From Stenocarpella maydis (taxonomy: Eukaryota > Ascomycota > Sordariomycetes > Diaporthales > Diaporthaceae), in assembly GCA_002270565.1 (NCBI GenBank), contig NQMI01000125.1, positions 27,322 to 91,321 of the forward strand: a stretch of DNA of 64,000 nucleotides. Direction: 5' to 3'. The position numbers and the translations under genes are program-made. The notes beneath the pieces are model-generated. The model was given only the letters and a program-made list of their open reading frames with translations, was not told the DNA's origin and did not search any database. The stretch's first letter is position 1, and every line of letters starts with the position of its first letter. Positions 1 to 11,867 of this stretch are shown piece by piece.

Positions 1-1883
1 CCTGAGGTTCAGGGGCCTTTTCTTGATACGCCGGGGGCGCTGGGTAATTTGGTAGGATGTTTGCTTCACCAGCCTCCAGCCGGCGACGCTTGATGGCTGC
101 AGCCGTGGGCGCCACATCTTCCATAATGTCGCGATCAGGTTCTAGAAAGGGCCGTTTGCGCTGCGACATGGGTGCGGCAGCCGGTACTGCTTCTGGGTGC
201 GTCATGACAAAGTCCTGGGACGTTTCTGCCGCTGCGCAGGGTTGGCCTGCAGTATCAGGCTCCTCCTCGTCTTCGTCTAGTCCAGTGTCAAAGCCCTTGA
301 ATCTACTCTTGGGAGCACGACGCTCTCGCCTGCGCGTTTTGGTTGGCTGGGGCGGCGATTCCTCGATAGGAGTTCTCCTCTCGGCTTCGTCAACATCCAT
401 CTGCAAGCCAATGCTCCCGCTGTCGGTTCCATCGTTTGGGGCCTGGCCTGCTAATATCAAAGGCTGATCAGTCATGTGGGATTCGGTCCAGCAAGTCGCA
501 AACGTACCTTGCTCTGGTTGGGTCGAATCAAACTCCAACGGTCGTCTCAACTGGCCTGCGTCAAGATCGAGGATGGCAGGCAGGAAGTCTCTCGGCTCGA
601 CCGGGCGGTGATCCAGACGCAGCGCGACCTGACTGTAGAAGCTCAGAAACCACTCCGCGTCCTCCTGATCGGGCGGGGGCGTATAGCGCACTACTACGAC
701 GCCCCTGCCCTCACTTCCGTCCTCAAATTGCCCCAGGCCTTTCTCCCCGGCAATTCCTTTGACGTAGCGTACGAATTCGTCGGTACCAGTGAGGCCTGGA
801 ATCACCTCACTCAAGAGAGCTTTCCCTTTGCCACTCGTAATGGCACCGTGCAAGTCTTCGAAGCGCTTCTTTTCGTAAAAGACGAAGGTGTAACCATCAA
901 AAATGTCCCTTCGTCTCACATCAGGCGCAAAGAAATTGTCCGGACGGCCAGCACCGGGGACATCGGCCTTTGGTGGCAGGTATCGCATTGCTTCGGGCCA
1001 ATTAGCATCAAAGTCCATTTCCAACGGGCTGGGCTGGGCACTGTCCACGCCGCCATCCTCCGGCGTGGCTGCCTTGACGATGGCGTCGATGAATCCGTCA
1101 ACCACGATATGCTTGCCGGTAATGAGCGCCTGCAGCACTTTGGACGTGTTGCGCCTCTTGCTGACAACATGTGTGGTGTTGTCATGGTCATAATCCGAAA
1201 TGAACTTCACATCCAAGGGCTCGATTTTCTGACGCACTACGGCCCACCGGCCTGTCTCGAGCTCCTTTTTACTGAAGGAAAAGCTGAGGACAACCGAGTG
1301 CCATGATATGCTTGGGGATTACGTCAGGCGGACACTTCCTACTAATGAATGTATGTAAATGGCTCACCGAATGGTCTCTGGATAATGGCCGAGCTTGATC
1401 TCGTTTGTGTCCTTGAGGAGGCTGAATCGCTCGCCTCTGATCTGTTTCCCGTTGACCAAAGTACCTATCTTTGTCTTCAGATCCTCGATGGTCACGAGCG
1501 ATCGCTTCCGAAGGTTGGTCTAAACACATGTGAGCTCAGTGCCAGAATGAGGGTTGAGCCTTGGGCTGGCTCGGATACATACACCATCGCCCTTGGCGAC
1601 CGGGGCTACCTCGATTGTCAGGTGCTTCCTCGAGATGGTCTTGTCCTGGATCACAAAGCTCCCAGCTAGTAAACTGTCAGATATCTACGCGAAGAAGCAA
1701 GGCACGGATCATATAAGTACCTTCGCCATCCGGGGAAGTCCGGCCGAACAAGTAGCGTTTTCCTGGGGCAAGCCAGCGTCGTCGACCTGTAGAGGCTTAG
1801 CCAGTGCGCCTTGCGAGACAGAGATGCTGCAAAGGGGCCTACAAACCCTGGAAAACTTCGCCATCGCTCTCAAGGAGCCACAT
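1..1883 (-). CDS. nbs1: Nbs1/nibrin-like DNA double-strand-break repair protein (5' part; runs off left edge)
   Basis: This is the scaffold subunit of the Mre11-Rad50-Nbs1 complex, which senses and processes double-strand breaks in the nucleus. I read six exons: 1883-1847, 1786-1721, 1665-1583, 1519-1368, 1271-508 and 450 to beyond 1, all with GT-AG introns of about 57-100 nt. The protein opens MWLLESDGEVFQG and then encodes an FHA domain with the core QDKTISRKHLTIEV. A BRCT region follows (HVVSKRRNTSKVLQALI, then GKHIVVDGFIDAIVKA). A second BRCT-like part with VVVVRYTPPP comes next. The last part seen is a basic and acidic linker with RRAPKSRFKGFDTG. FHA plus tandem BRCT at the N terminus is the family's order. 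The Mre11- and ATM/Tel1-binding C terminus lies outside the window. The first two exons are very short (37 and 66 nt). The start is chosen because MWLL opens family members and leads straight into the FHA fold. Confidence 0.88.
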
Positions 1884-2739
1884 GGCAGAAGGTTGGTGTG
1901 TCCCTTTGCTGGTCGGTGGCTGCTGCGTCCCACGAGTTGGAAAAGAAACAAGGGGGCTGTCGAGTATCCTTCAGAAACTAAACCACAGTCAGAAAGAGGG
2001 GGGGAAAAACGTATTGGCTGCCAATGGAAGAAGAAAGAAGACGGCCTGGGTGCTCGGACACGCCTGGCGAGGAGCATACGCTTGGTCTGCTGCTGCCTGT
2101 GCTGCCTGCCGACCTTTGTAGGCCAATGTCCAAGAGCGACGCCCCAGGCACCGGACGCCCCAGGCACCGGACGTCGCGTCAGGAACCGCGACAGGCCACC
2201 CCTGATCCAGCTGCTGGAACTGATGGTTCAACCCCGCGCTGTCACGTGCACTCAAGGCTGGCCAGTCTGGGACGAATTGCAATCGCTGGCTGCTCATGAG
2301 AAATTCTTTGGTTCGTTTTGGCGGGCAGGCTTGGTGTGCGGAACGGCACAGAACCGGCAGAGAACGAAACGAGGCAGGGCGGAAACCTCATTGATTCAGA
2401 CTGCCATGAATAATCGCAGATACGATTCAGTACAAGTGTCTCTGCGCAAATTGGGCTTCTGCTTCGCCTTGACCCGTCTGCCCACCACTTCAACTTATTT
2501 AGACGAAATAAACAGGCTTGTCTTTACTCTAAAACCGCGGTGTATATTCCCGTCGGACACATGCCATTAAAGTGATTTGCCCTTGCACAAGTAATGGTCA
2601 GGGCTAAGTGGTCTGACACTCTAGGAAGTGGATACCATGAGGCCGTTGTCCTTTGCCTTGACCGGACACAGCTTACACCCTGCAAATGCCTTGTGGAAGC
2701 CAAGCCCCGGCCTGCTGGGCTTCCTCATGAACACACCTT
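1884..2739. other. Intergenic: upstream of nbs1, downstream of the J-protein gene
   Basis: Both neighbours are on the minus strand, so this 856 bp holds the nbs1 promoter and leader and the 3' end of the J-protein gene. A small tandem duplication, ccccaggcaccggacg, sits near 2141-2175. I see no gene, RNA or transposon here. Confidence 0.5.
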
Positions 2740-4461
2740 CTATGCCCCGGCCGGAGTCTCTCCAGCAGGGCTTTCCGAGTGCGCGTGATGTCTGTGCTTC
2801 TTCCTGCGCTCCTCCTTCTCCTTCTCCTTCTCCTTCTTGATCGTGGCCTCTGCCACGAGCTGCTCAAACGCCATAAAGTCACCTTCTTCCTCGGGCGACC
2901 GCTGAGCCTGTGTGGGGTTTGTCGGTCAGTATGGTTCGCAATCGGCCGGCGAGTCGCGGGGTGAGGGAGGCTTACTTTTGCGCAGATCTCGCCAATGATG
3001 ACCATGGCCTGCGCTCGCTCCAGCCTCTTTGCTAACGGGATCTTCTTGTCGTTCAACACGGCGTCACACACCTCACGCAGCACGCTCTGGATCTCAAACT
3101 TGCTGCCCCGCCATGCCGCATTCAGGATCTTGCCAGTGACCCGTCTCTCGTACTCCATCTTCCTCTCGTCGCTCCACTCCTCGCCGCCCTTCTCTTCCAT
3201 ACGTGCCATCTCCTCCATCGTCTGTTGTGCGTCAATGGCGCTCGAGATGGTATTCCATGTCTCCTTGACAATGGTACCCTTGTCCTTCATGCGCCCGAAG
3301 AAGCCGCCAATGCCGAAGAGCTTCTGCGACTTGAGCAGGTTCGTGCCCTTGGCGAGGTATGTCTGGCCGATGGCGTGCAGGATATCCAGGCCGAACGATT
3401 CCATCTTGAGGTTCTCCACCTCCAGCCGGATCTTCTCCTGGAACGCCCTTGTCACGTCGGCACCTCTATCTGTTTCGGTCCACACTGATATGCGGTCCAG
3501 AAGCTTCTTGGCCAGCGTGTCCACGCGCTCCTGGCGTACGCGCGCCCTCTCTCTCTCGTATTCGGCCAGCTTCTCCCGCTGCTCCTTGGTCAGGCCCGCC
3601 TTCTTCTTGTCCTTGTCCTTCCTGTGCAGCGACGAGTCGCCCTGGGCATCCGAGGTCAAGGTCGTGTCGTCCGAGGGGCGATCCATGATGGCAGGCCGAA
3701 GCGGAATCTTGTACTTGTTCGGGGTCGAGGTGCCGCTACCAGGGGCGGGAGACGAGGTGCGGGAGGGGGCAGTGCCAGAGGGCGGCGTCAAGCCGGGTGA
3801 TACTGCGGGTTTGTCGCTCGTTGCGGCGGGCTTTTCCCCAGCAGGAGCCTCTGTTTCCACCTTGGCAGGCGGTGGCGATGCAGGCTTCTCGGCCCCGCCA
3901 TCCGCACCGGGTGCTGTGGTCTTGATGCTCTCCTTGGTGGCCTCTGAGGTCCCAGGAAATTCGGGGTCGTCGTTGGTGGCGGCCGCGGCGGCCGCTTCCT
4001 CCTCTTCGCTCATGCCCGTGATGTCCATTGTGGTTGTAAGATCTTTCATGAGGCCGATCTCGCCGATCCAATCCACGAATGCATCACCGCCGAAGATACT
4101 GGTGAAGAACTCGGCGGGGTCGGCAAAGCCCTCTTGGGGTTTGGCATGGTCCTTTCCAAATTTGTCGTAGGCCTTTCGCAAGTCCGAGTCGGACAGAACC
4201 TGGTACGCCTCGCCGATGGCCTGGAATTTCTCGTGGGCGGAGGGGTCATCGGGGTTCTTGTCTGCGGAGCACGGCGAGGATTAGCAATAATGGGTTTTGG
4301 CTAGGAGGAGCGAGAAGACAAGAACAATGGGCTGGGAATAGTGGCTGGCACATGCCTGGATGGTGTACCATGGCCATCTTGCGGTATGCCTTCTTGATCT
4401 CCAGGTCCGTCGCTGTCGGCTTCACGCCGAGCGCATCGTAGTATGACGTATCGACAACCAT
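2740..4461 (-). CDS. J-domain co-chaperone with DnaJ-X domain (Caj1/Djp1 type)
   Basis: A class III J-protein that would recruit an Hsp70. Relatives of this architecture (yeast Caj1, Djp1) work in the cytosol, with Djp1 linked to peroxisomal import. Exons are 4461-4356, 4261-2976 and 2907-2740, giving 519 residues. The J domain fills residues 3-70 ([33 protein letters not shown]). The catalytic HPD is created by splicing: its Asp codon is split across intron 1. A low-complexity Pro/Ala/Thr/Glu linker follows (about 115-190), then a DnaJ-X domain (about 230-460: [44 protein letters not shown]). The end is a Lys/Glu and His-rich tail. Intron 1 (4355-4262) begins with GC rather than GT; no GT donor nearby keeps HPDKNP in frame. 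Intron 2 (2975-2908) is normal. Confidence 0.88.
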
Positions 4462-5586
4462 GGTGCCTCGAGTCGAGATTTCTCAGAGCTGTAGTCAAAT
4501 CAGGTCGCAGCAAGATCAAAAGGAAAGCAAACGCCAGAACCAGGTGCCGCGGCACAGTGCCTGGGTATCTATGTGAGGTGTCTAAGGGGCCGTCTGGTCG
4601 GGTCAGGGCTGTTGTTGGGTGCGAAATCCCAGATTTCTGCAAAAGAGAGCGAGGGCGCGGCTGATGAGTGTGAATTTAGGGGCCGGACCTACCCACCAAA
4701 AGGTACCTGGGTACCTTGGTATCGTGCAGGTACCCACTCACTCTGGGTGGGTGTGGGTTGACACCTGGATTCTGGACCAGGCTGGCAGGGTTGGGCGGCT
4801 TGGGCGGCAGCTTGCCCCACGCCCGTTGACCCCCTCCACGATCGAGTCACTGCAGGGCTGAGCGAGGTCTGACGTGACACCGCCTGCAACGACAGGCGTG
4901 AACAGCGCAGACTTGGGTAGACCACTCGAAATACACCAAGACCGGCTGTTGCCCGAACGCCCATGGCTTATACATGTGCCTACACACCCATTATCCAGCA
5001 CCGACAGCAGGGTTTTCGTGGCTGCGGTGCTGTCAAGGCCAAGCGAGAACATTCTGAGGATTCTCCCTACGTGGCGCCTGGTCCCCGTTCCAAATGGAAG
5101 ACTAACTTACCTATCAGCCTACATAGGACTTATCTGCCTTGCACACAGCAGGTCAGTAGCAGCCGTATACCCGCTCAACGGCATCCCGGACTGCGGGCCC
5201 GCTGAGTACATAGCTTTTCTAGCGAGCCAGGCACATCGTTCTGCTGCCCGCGCACCACCAGATTGCCTCATTTTAACGTCTACATGAATCGGCCTCCTCC
5301 CGGTGTGCTTGCCTGTTCACATAGTACAGCCGGTCGCCAGCTCAAGCACTCACGCGGGCTTGGCCCGAGTGTCGGGCGGAGCAGCTCCTGTGTGTCACCA
5401 CACTTGCCCGCACCGGTTCAAGGAAGATATCGTGCGTCACTGCATGTCTAGCGTCCCGCAGATAAGTAATAGATCCTTTTTGCAGGTACTTGCGGAGAAG
5501 AAGCATCTTTCAATCCCGTCACACTCCTCTCACAAAAACCCCCCCAAGGCCAGTAAGCTCTCATCCCGCCCTGGGGACCTCGCGCT
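4462..5586. other. Intergenic: J-protein promoter and 3' region of the epimerase/reductase gene
   Basis: Noncoding. A cluster of GGTACC-type palindromes lies at 4701-4736, about 240 bp upstream of the J-protein start. Open frames here have no recognisable protein character. No RNA gene seen. Confidence 0.5.
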
Positions 5587-6680
5587 CTACTGGACACCCG
5601 CAGCCTTCATCCTCTCAAAGCATTGCCTGTACGCCTCATGGATCTCTGGGACCTCGTAGCCGTACTCCTTCAGCTTGCTGGTGAGTTTAGTGTGGTCCAG
5701 CTTGCAGTTGCTCCGGCCGGCCTTGATGACCTTGGCTTGCTCCTCCAGGGTGAAGTTCTTCCACGTGTAGCCCGGCCTGACAATATCTCGGAACAGTGTG
5801 AGGACTTCGTTGTGTGAGATGGCGCCAGGGTTGGTGAAATTGTAGATGCCCGTCTCGCCGTGCTCGGCGAGAAGAATAGATGCGGGCAGCAAGTCGTGCA
5901 ATATGGTGTTGCTGTTTGGGATGTCGACGACGCGGTCGTACTTTGCGATCTTGGTCACAAAGTTGCGAGGGTGGAGGTCATCAGAGACGGGCATACGCAA
6001 CCGCAGGATGAGGCAGTTGGTGTAGTGCTTCATGACCTTTACACACCGAGTCAGCGAGCGCCCCAGCCAGCCGGCCGGGTGTGTCGTACTGCCCTCGGCT
6101 CATAAATAGGGAAGGGGGGAAAGGGGGCGGAGGTTTGGTACTCGAGCAAAGGGGCGGGAGCGCCGGAGGTGCATCGCGGAGTTGCCGATTGCCGGTTGGC
6201 GGTTGCTGTTCAACTCACCTCTTCCACGTGTGCCTTGGTCTCGGAGTAGAAGCTTTCGGCGAAGTTGGCCGGGTCGGTCTCGGTGTAGCCGGGGCCGTCC
6301 CAGGGGTGCTTCTCGTCGTACTGGTAGATGCAGCCAGTGGCGAAGACGGTGCAGTGGATGCCCTTGAGGTAACAGCAGTCGGTCAGGTTGAGGGTGCCAA
6401 TGACGTTGGATCGCATCGTCTCCTCCTTGTGGTCCTCGCACCAGTCGACATTGGGACGACCAGTGCAGCCGGCGGCGTTGAGCACATGGGTGGGCTTGAC
6501 GCGGTCGAGCTCCTGGAGGACCTCCTCGCGGTTTTGGTTGCGGACAACGGTGGTGTGCACATCCTTGCCCTGCTTCTCGAGGATGTTCTTGAGGTGGCCG
6601 GCAACCCAGCCCTCGCCGCCCCAGATGAGGAAGCGGTCGGGCTTGGAGCCGCTGGAGCCGTTGGAGCCGTTGGTAGCCAT
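5587..6680 (-). CDS. NAD(P)-dependent UDP-4-keto-6-deoxyglucose 3,5-epimerase/4-reductase (UDP-rhamnose synthesis)
   Basis: Extended short-chain dehydrogenase of about 303 residues, exons 6680-6219 and 6036-5587, with a 182 nt GT-AG intron. The Rossmann dinucleotide motif is GGEGWVAGHL (residues about 21-30), and FLIWGG precedes it. The catalytic Tyr-xxx-Lys is YSETK near residue 146. TGCIYQYD and NFTNPGAISHNE are typical of the RmlD/NRS-ER branch. Plant NRS/ER and the fungal ER enzymes described from Botrytis and Magnaporthe have this size and these motifs; they make UDP-L-rhamnose from UDP-4-keto-6-deoxyglucose in the cytosol. The partner 4,6-dehydratase is not in the window. It could instead be a dTDP-4-dehydrorhamnose-reductase-like enzyme of unknown sugar. 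The Gly/Ser-rich N terminus (NGSNGSSGS) is low complexity. Confidence 0.82.
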
Positions 6681-7645
6681 CTCCAGTATCCGAATCCACG
6701 CGGTGGCTGCAATGGATAGTGTGGTGGAGGAAGCCTGCGCGTGGAAGTGGGGCGCGTATGTAGTAGAATGTAGGTAGACGTCTTGCCAGGCTTAACTTAA
6801 GTGCTGGGACGAAGGGCTGGGACGAGGGGCTGGGCTTGCGGGAGGAGGAGGGCACCAGAAGAATCGCAGATGAGCGTGTCAGCACAGCACGAGGTTGTGT
6901 GAGGTATGGAGGCGAGGAGGAGATAGGAGAGGGCGAAAACGAGCAGCCAGGGAGGTTGGCAATGAAGTTAAATAGCTGTCGAAAGGATCAAGGGGCATGT
7001 AGACCAGCTAAGTTCAGCAAGGGAGGGTCTAGAGACTGGCAAGTCTCGACGGTCCCTAGATTTATTTTGGATTTGGATTCAGATGTCAGCAGAGTCAGAG
7101 TCAGGCGAACCCGCGCTATATTGGAGCTGCAGGGTCTCTGGACAGGGATCCGTGGCCCGTGGTCCCTGGCTGCAGATGGGAGGCGGGAACATGCTGCCGT
7201 AGGGGCCAGGGGTTCCAGGAACCCAATAATACCACCTGACCGACCCAATGTGATTGTGGGCAGAAGAGTATTGTACTCGGTGAAAACCAGACGAGTGTGT
7301 CAGCCAGTATGTGAGGTGACATGTGGATGTCTTTGGGGAACTGGGTGGCATTGCATTGATACTCTCTGTGTGTGCATGCAACGAAACGCTATTTTATTAA
7401 CCGAACAACTTACTTTCTATGCTGCTTGAAGAGGCCAGCTCAGCCAGCCACGCACGCTGCCATCGTGTCTTTGGACACTGTCTGAAGATAATGAGGTCTT
7501 TGTTGTTGATGGACGGACGAGACGAATTAGATAGATCCATCTGCGGGTTGGGCGATCGTCCTCGACCCGCATATGACTGACTGACACCTGCATACCTACA
7601 CTGAGTCGGTAGTACATTTATGCATAGTATACCTCTGGCATCCAT

Positions 7646-7754
7646 AACCTACCTATAAACCTATCTAGGTACCACCCATCTAGGTACCTGGGTACCTGAG
7701 GTACCTAACTACCTACTCAAGGTAACTAACTGATCAAGTAACTAGGTAGGTAGG
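7646..7754. repeat. Cluster of GGTACC / CTAGGTACC / TAGGTAGG motifs
   Basis: About ten overlapping short palindromic or near-palindromic motifs within 110 bp, between two divergent genes. Similar smaller clusters are at 4701-4736, 47981-48017 and 49728-49797. Confidence 0.7.
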
Positions 7755-8479
7755 GATATGCTGTGGCACCCTCACGCACGACACGGCCTAGATATGCTAA
7801 TATAGTGCGAGTCTACATCAGAGTCCGTTGTGGTTTGATTGCGTGTTGTGCATTGCGTGGCACGAGCTGTCACTCAGCATGGGGACAGGGGGCCGAGGGC
7901 GTAAGTTTGGGAAAACGGCCTTGACCGCCCATTATCCGTCTGAACAGCCACGCACCATTTCACTCGCTCAACTGCGGTGCCAAAATACCTAGGTACAGCC
8001 GGCTACCATGGTGGCAGTTGTATTTGCGTCTCAAGGTCTCAAGGTCCTGAGGCTTGGTCTACCAATCTTGGACCTACAAAGTTGTAGACAAATAAGGAGA
8101 GCCATCCAACCACAGCTTGAGGCCGCTGCAAGGTGGGCCGTGCGCCCCCACATTTTGTAAACGGCTGGCTAACTGACCTCACCTTGGCTGCTTGGGTAGG
8201 TGGCTAACGTGCTCCCCCTGCTCTGCTCGTGCTGCTCCATTGGAAAATTAGTGCGCCGCTCCTTCACCTCCTGGCCAGGATTGATTTTCTTCATCAAATC
8301 TTGGACGCTCTACACCGTCTACCCTGTGCCTGTGCCTGCTTGTGTGCTTGCGAGGGAGCCAGTGTATGCGTGCGCTGCCCGTCTGTCTTTGCGCCTGCCA
8401 TCTATCTGTCGTGTGTGTGGTCCGTGGCTTGTTGTCTACTTGCCCACTCCAGTCTTTTCACTCTTGTTCTCCCTTACTT

Positions 8480-8500
8480 GAAAAAAAAAAAAAAAAAAAA
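8480..8500. repeat. Poly(A) tract upstream of ERG9
   Basis: About 20 consecutive A on the plus strand, then AGAGAGGG. It lies in the promoter or leader of ERG9. Confidence 0.8.
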
Positions 8501-8620
8501 AGAGAGGGTCTCGTCACCTCGTCACCTCAATCCCTCCACCCTTTCCCCCGAGACTCTCCTGCTGCCCATTGACCACAACATACACTTGCTCCTCCGTCCT
8601 GTCCTTGACCGTCCTTCACC

Positions 8621-10200
8621 ATGGGCGCCGCATCACAAGCCATCTACTTCCTCTTCCACCCCGTTCAGCTCCGCAGCATCATACAATGGTGAGCCTACCC
8701 GCTGCTGCTGGCTTCCCGCCCGACCGTCTGCCTCTTTCTCTTCCAAGCTGACTGTCTGTCACAGGAAGGTATGGCACGACCCCGTGCACCATCGCGACCC
8801 CAGCAAGGAGACCCCGACAGAGGCCTCATGCTTCAGGTTCCTCAACATGACATCCCGCAGCTTCTCTGCCGTCATACAAGAACTCAACCCCGAGCTCCTC
8901 ATGCCCGTCACCCTCTTCTACCTTGCCCTGCGTGGTCTCGACACCATCGAGGACGACATGACACTCGACATCGCAACAAAAGAGCCCCTGCTGCGCAACT
9001 TCCACAAGAACATGGAGATTGATGGCTGGACTTTCACCGGCAACGGACCCAACGAGAAGGACCGCGAGCTACTGGTGCACTTCGATGATGTCGTTGCCGA
9101 GCTCAAGAAGCTCAAGGTCGAGTACCTCGATATCATCAAGAGCACCACTGAAAAGATGGGCAACGGCATGGCAGACTTTGCGCTCAATGGCGACCTGAAC
9201 AAGGACGGCGTCATCTCAGTAGAGGACTACGAGCTCTACTGCCACTACGTCGCTGGCCTGGTCGGCGAGGGTCTGACCCGGCTTTTTGTCCAGTCCAACT
9301 TTGCCAATCCGGCCCTTAACGAACGCCCGGAGCTCACAGAGTCCATGGCACAGTTCCTGCAGAAGGTCAACATCATCCGCGACGTCCGCGAGGACTTTGA
9401 TGAGGGCAAGAAGTGGTGGCCGAAAGAGATATGGAGCAAGCACGTTGACAAGATGGAGGATCTTTTCAAGCCCGAAAACCGCCAAAAGGCGCTCTTCTGC
9501 GGATCCGAGATGGTTCTGAACGCCCTCAAACATGCCGACGAATGCCTTTACTACATGGCCGCCGTCAGGGAGCAGAGCGTCTTCAACTTCGTGGCCATTC
9601 CCCAGTCCATGGCCATCGCCACCTTGGAACTCGTCTTCATGAACCCTGACATCTTCAACAAAAACGTCAAGATTACCAAGGGAGACGCTTGCCAGTTAAT
9701 GATCGAGTCGACGCAAAACCTCAGGGTTGTAAGCGATGTCTTCCGGCGCTATGTCCGGAAGATACATCAGAAGGCCGACCCCAGGGACCCCAATTTTCTG
9801 GCCATTGGTATCCAGTGCGGCAAGATTGAGCAGTTCATCGAGAGGATATTTCCCACACAAGACGTCAACAAGTTGTCGGCCGACGACAGGGCCAAGACGG
9901 CCCAGCGGGAACTGGAGGAAGCCGTGGACAAGACCGAGGCTCTGTATCTTGTCCTGGCCGTTCTCATCGTTCTAGTAGTGGTGGGGGGCTTGATGGTATG
10001 TTGAGGCCCATCCCCACTTCTTGCTGTGCTGGCCCGCTGACGAATTACAGATTGCAATGGCATGGTTCTTAGGAGCACGCTTCGACAAGATTGCCGAGAA
10101 TCTTGAGTGGTCCAAGCTCTTCCCACCCCGTTCTCCCGACCAGCTGAGTGCTCCAGCCCCAGGTGGCGGGCCTAACACCGGTGCCCACGAGGAACTGTAA
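8621..10200 (+). CDS. erg9: Squalene synthase (farnesyl-diphosphate farnesyltransferase)
   Basis: Condenses two farnesyl diphosphates to squalene, the committed step to ergosterol, at the ER membrane. Exons are 8621-8688, 8765-9995 and 10051-10200 (482 residues); both introns are GT-AG. The start follows TTCACC and gives [19 protein letters not shown], a normal family N terminus. Conserved sites: the first Asp-rich motif LDTIEDDMT, the segment [13 protein letters not shown], the second Asp-rich motif [10 protein letters not shown] followed by KKWWPKEIW, and [12 protein letters not shown]-terminal membrane anchor is encoded across intron 2 ([18 protein letters not shown] then [13 protein letters not shown]). 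Just before YCHY, residues about 166-177 read [12 protein letters not shown], which fits an EF-hand calcium loop; yeast Erg9 has a short Asn/Gly-rich insertion at the same place. Function is firm; the role of that loop is unknown. Confidence 0.97.
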
Positions 10201-11867
10201 TGATATTAAAGCGCTTCTGGCGTCGACGAGGGAATGTAAAATGACGACACGCTACGTGATTACTGGTATAATAAGGCTCGACATCACCGGCATACGGAAA
10301 CTTGACTCGGTTGCTGACAACACGAGCCTTGACACATGCGAACCCGGCGGGATTTGAGGAATACAGCTGATACTAATAAATAATACATATCTTCTCCCAG
10401 GCCTCTCTACAATCTCTTACAAGCCCAGACGGGTTCCTACTAGCGAGGCCTTATGCAGAGCCTCGCCATGGACCGTGACGTGCCATGAATTGGCATGAAC
10501 ACGTGGAGAATTTCGAAAAGGACAAATCACAACACAAGCATGGATGTCAAATTGCAACCCAGTCCACCCCGATGACTGTGGTTTGTGCCAAGAAATGCTG
10601 ATATTGATGACTGCGGCATTTGGAGTCTGGTTTCCGGACACATCCAGCAGCCGTGCTGGGTTGACTCGCCAGCATGGCTTCTGCGTATGGATTGCGAACA
10701 TGTCTTTGAGGAGCCCATGTAGCCGCTGAGATTACAACAACCCTGGAACAGTCCGATAGAGCAAAGACCTTGTATGTGATGGACCCAGTGTCACGTTTCT
10801 TTTGTTTTCTTTTGTTTTCTTCCTTTTCTTCCTCTCGGTTCCTTCCTTCTGCACCTCTTGGACTCTACTTGCTGTGGGAGCAGCGGGTGCCTGTGTCCCA
10901 GTTGCTGAGGGGGCGTGGGGGCAGGGGAACTATACCATGCGTTAGTAGGACGCCATCAGCCAAGGCCTCTCATGCCGTGGGGTTGGAGGCGAGTCCAATT
11001 TTGTGGACATTTTGACTGTAATTCTAGGTACCCGTAATTCAAATGGTGTGTGTTGAGCAGAGGCGTGGTCCCTCGATACCGTCCTTGGTCTGAAAATAAA
11101 GAAACGCCGGGTCCGATGATGCCAACGCACGTCTGCCCCTGTGGGGTGGAGCAGTGCGAGTCGTAGCAAGCTGATCTCGACGGATGTCTGGGCTTGAGCA
11201 CCTTGCCTGCAGGGCTTGGGGGATCGATCCTATTATGTCCTCGATGCAGAGGCTAGTTTCTACGTAGTGTAGTAATGTCTGCGTGACGCTGCCCAGAGAC
11301 TACAGAGGCCTGCAGCCTTAGTAAGCACAGTGGCCCATGCCTCGCCAGTTTATCCCTGAATGTACTCGCCCCTTGGTGCCTTTGTCATTTCTTTCTTTAC
11401 AACCCCCTTCCTCCATCGTTTACTTCAGCCGTCCTGGTTGAACGGGGTTGCTTGCTAGAGAGGTTCTCGACAGCCTGGGCTCTTATTTGCACATCCGTTA
11501 GCCGCTCCCTTTCTCGGCACATGAAGGCTTGAATGAGGCTGCTGAACCAGTGGTCCAGTATCCATCCCGCGCGCTCGCGCCAGATTCCCGGACCATCAAT
11601 CACCCAGCATCGGAGCGAGTGCTGAAACCTTGGGAAACAGACGACTTTCCGGTTCTCAGGTTGGCTGAGCGGCTGAGACGGCGAGGGGGCGCTGCTTGCA
11701 ACTCATTGCAGACAGGTTGGCACACCGCCAGTCTCGGGCTCAGGACATACTGGTCCCCGTCGTTGACCACCACCATACAGTTTGGACAGCTCAATTTCTT
11801 TTCTCTTTACCCAAGTCCCGTCTCCTGACTCAGTTGCTGCATGGTCACTTCGTGGAGCGTTGAGAAC
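9992..11867. other. ERG9 last intron and 3' region, then kinase-gene promoter/leader
   Basis: From 10201 to 11867 I see no protein-coding gene. A TTTTGTTTTC direct repeat and pyrimidine-rich stretch is at 10797-10835. The last 400 bp before the kinase are probably its leader. No RNA gene recognised. Confidence 0.4.

Larger units (their letters stand above)
6681..8620. promoter_or_regulatory. Divergent intergenic region between the epimerase/reductase gene and ERG9
   Basis: Promoters of two divergent genes lie in this 1.94 kb. A dense run of GGTACC, CTAGGTACC and TAGGTAGG motifs spans 7646-7754, and the palindrome TACCTAGGTA is at 7986-7995. An uninterrupted poly(A) tract at about 8480-8500 lies 120-140 bp before the ERG9 start; such dA:dT tracts keep promoters free of nucleosomes in yeast. 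No coding gene found. Confidence 0.5.

Noticed and set aside
476..1306. 276-codon plus-strand open frame
   Set aside because: Antisense to the nbs1 BRCT exons, which read as a clear protein on the other strand.
1554..2570. 338-codon plus-strand open frame
   Set aside because: Overlaps nbs1 FHA exons in antisense and continues into its promoter; no protein-like composition.
2995..4170. 391-codon plus-strand open frame
   Set aside because: Mirror of the J-protein gene's long middle exon; Ser-rich shadow.
6081..6885. Long frames on both strands over the epimerase/reductase gene
   Set aside because: Out-of-frame shadows of its first exon and intron.
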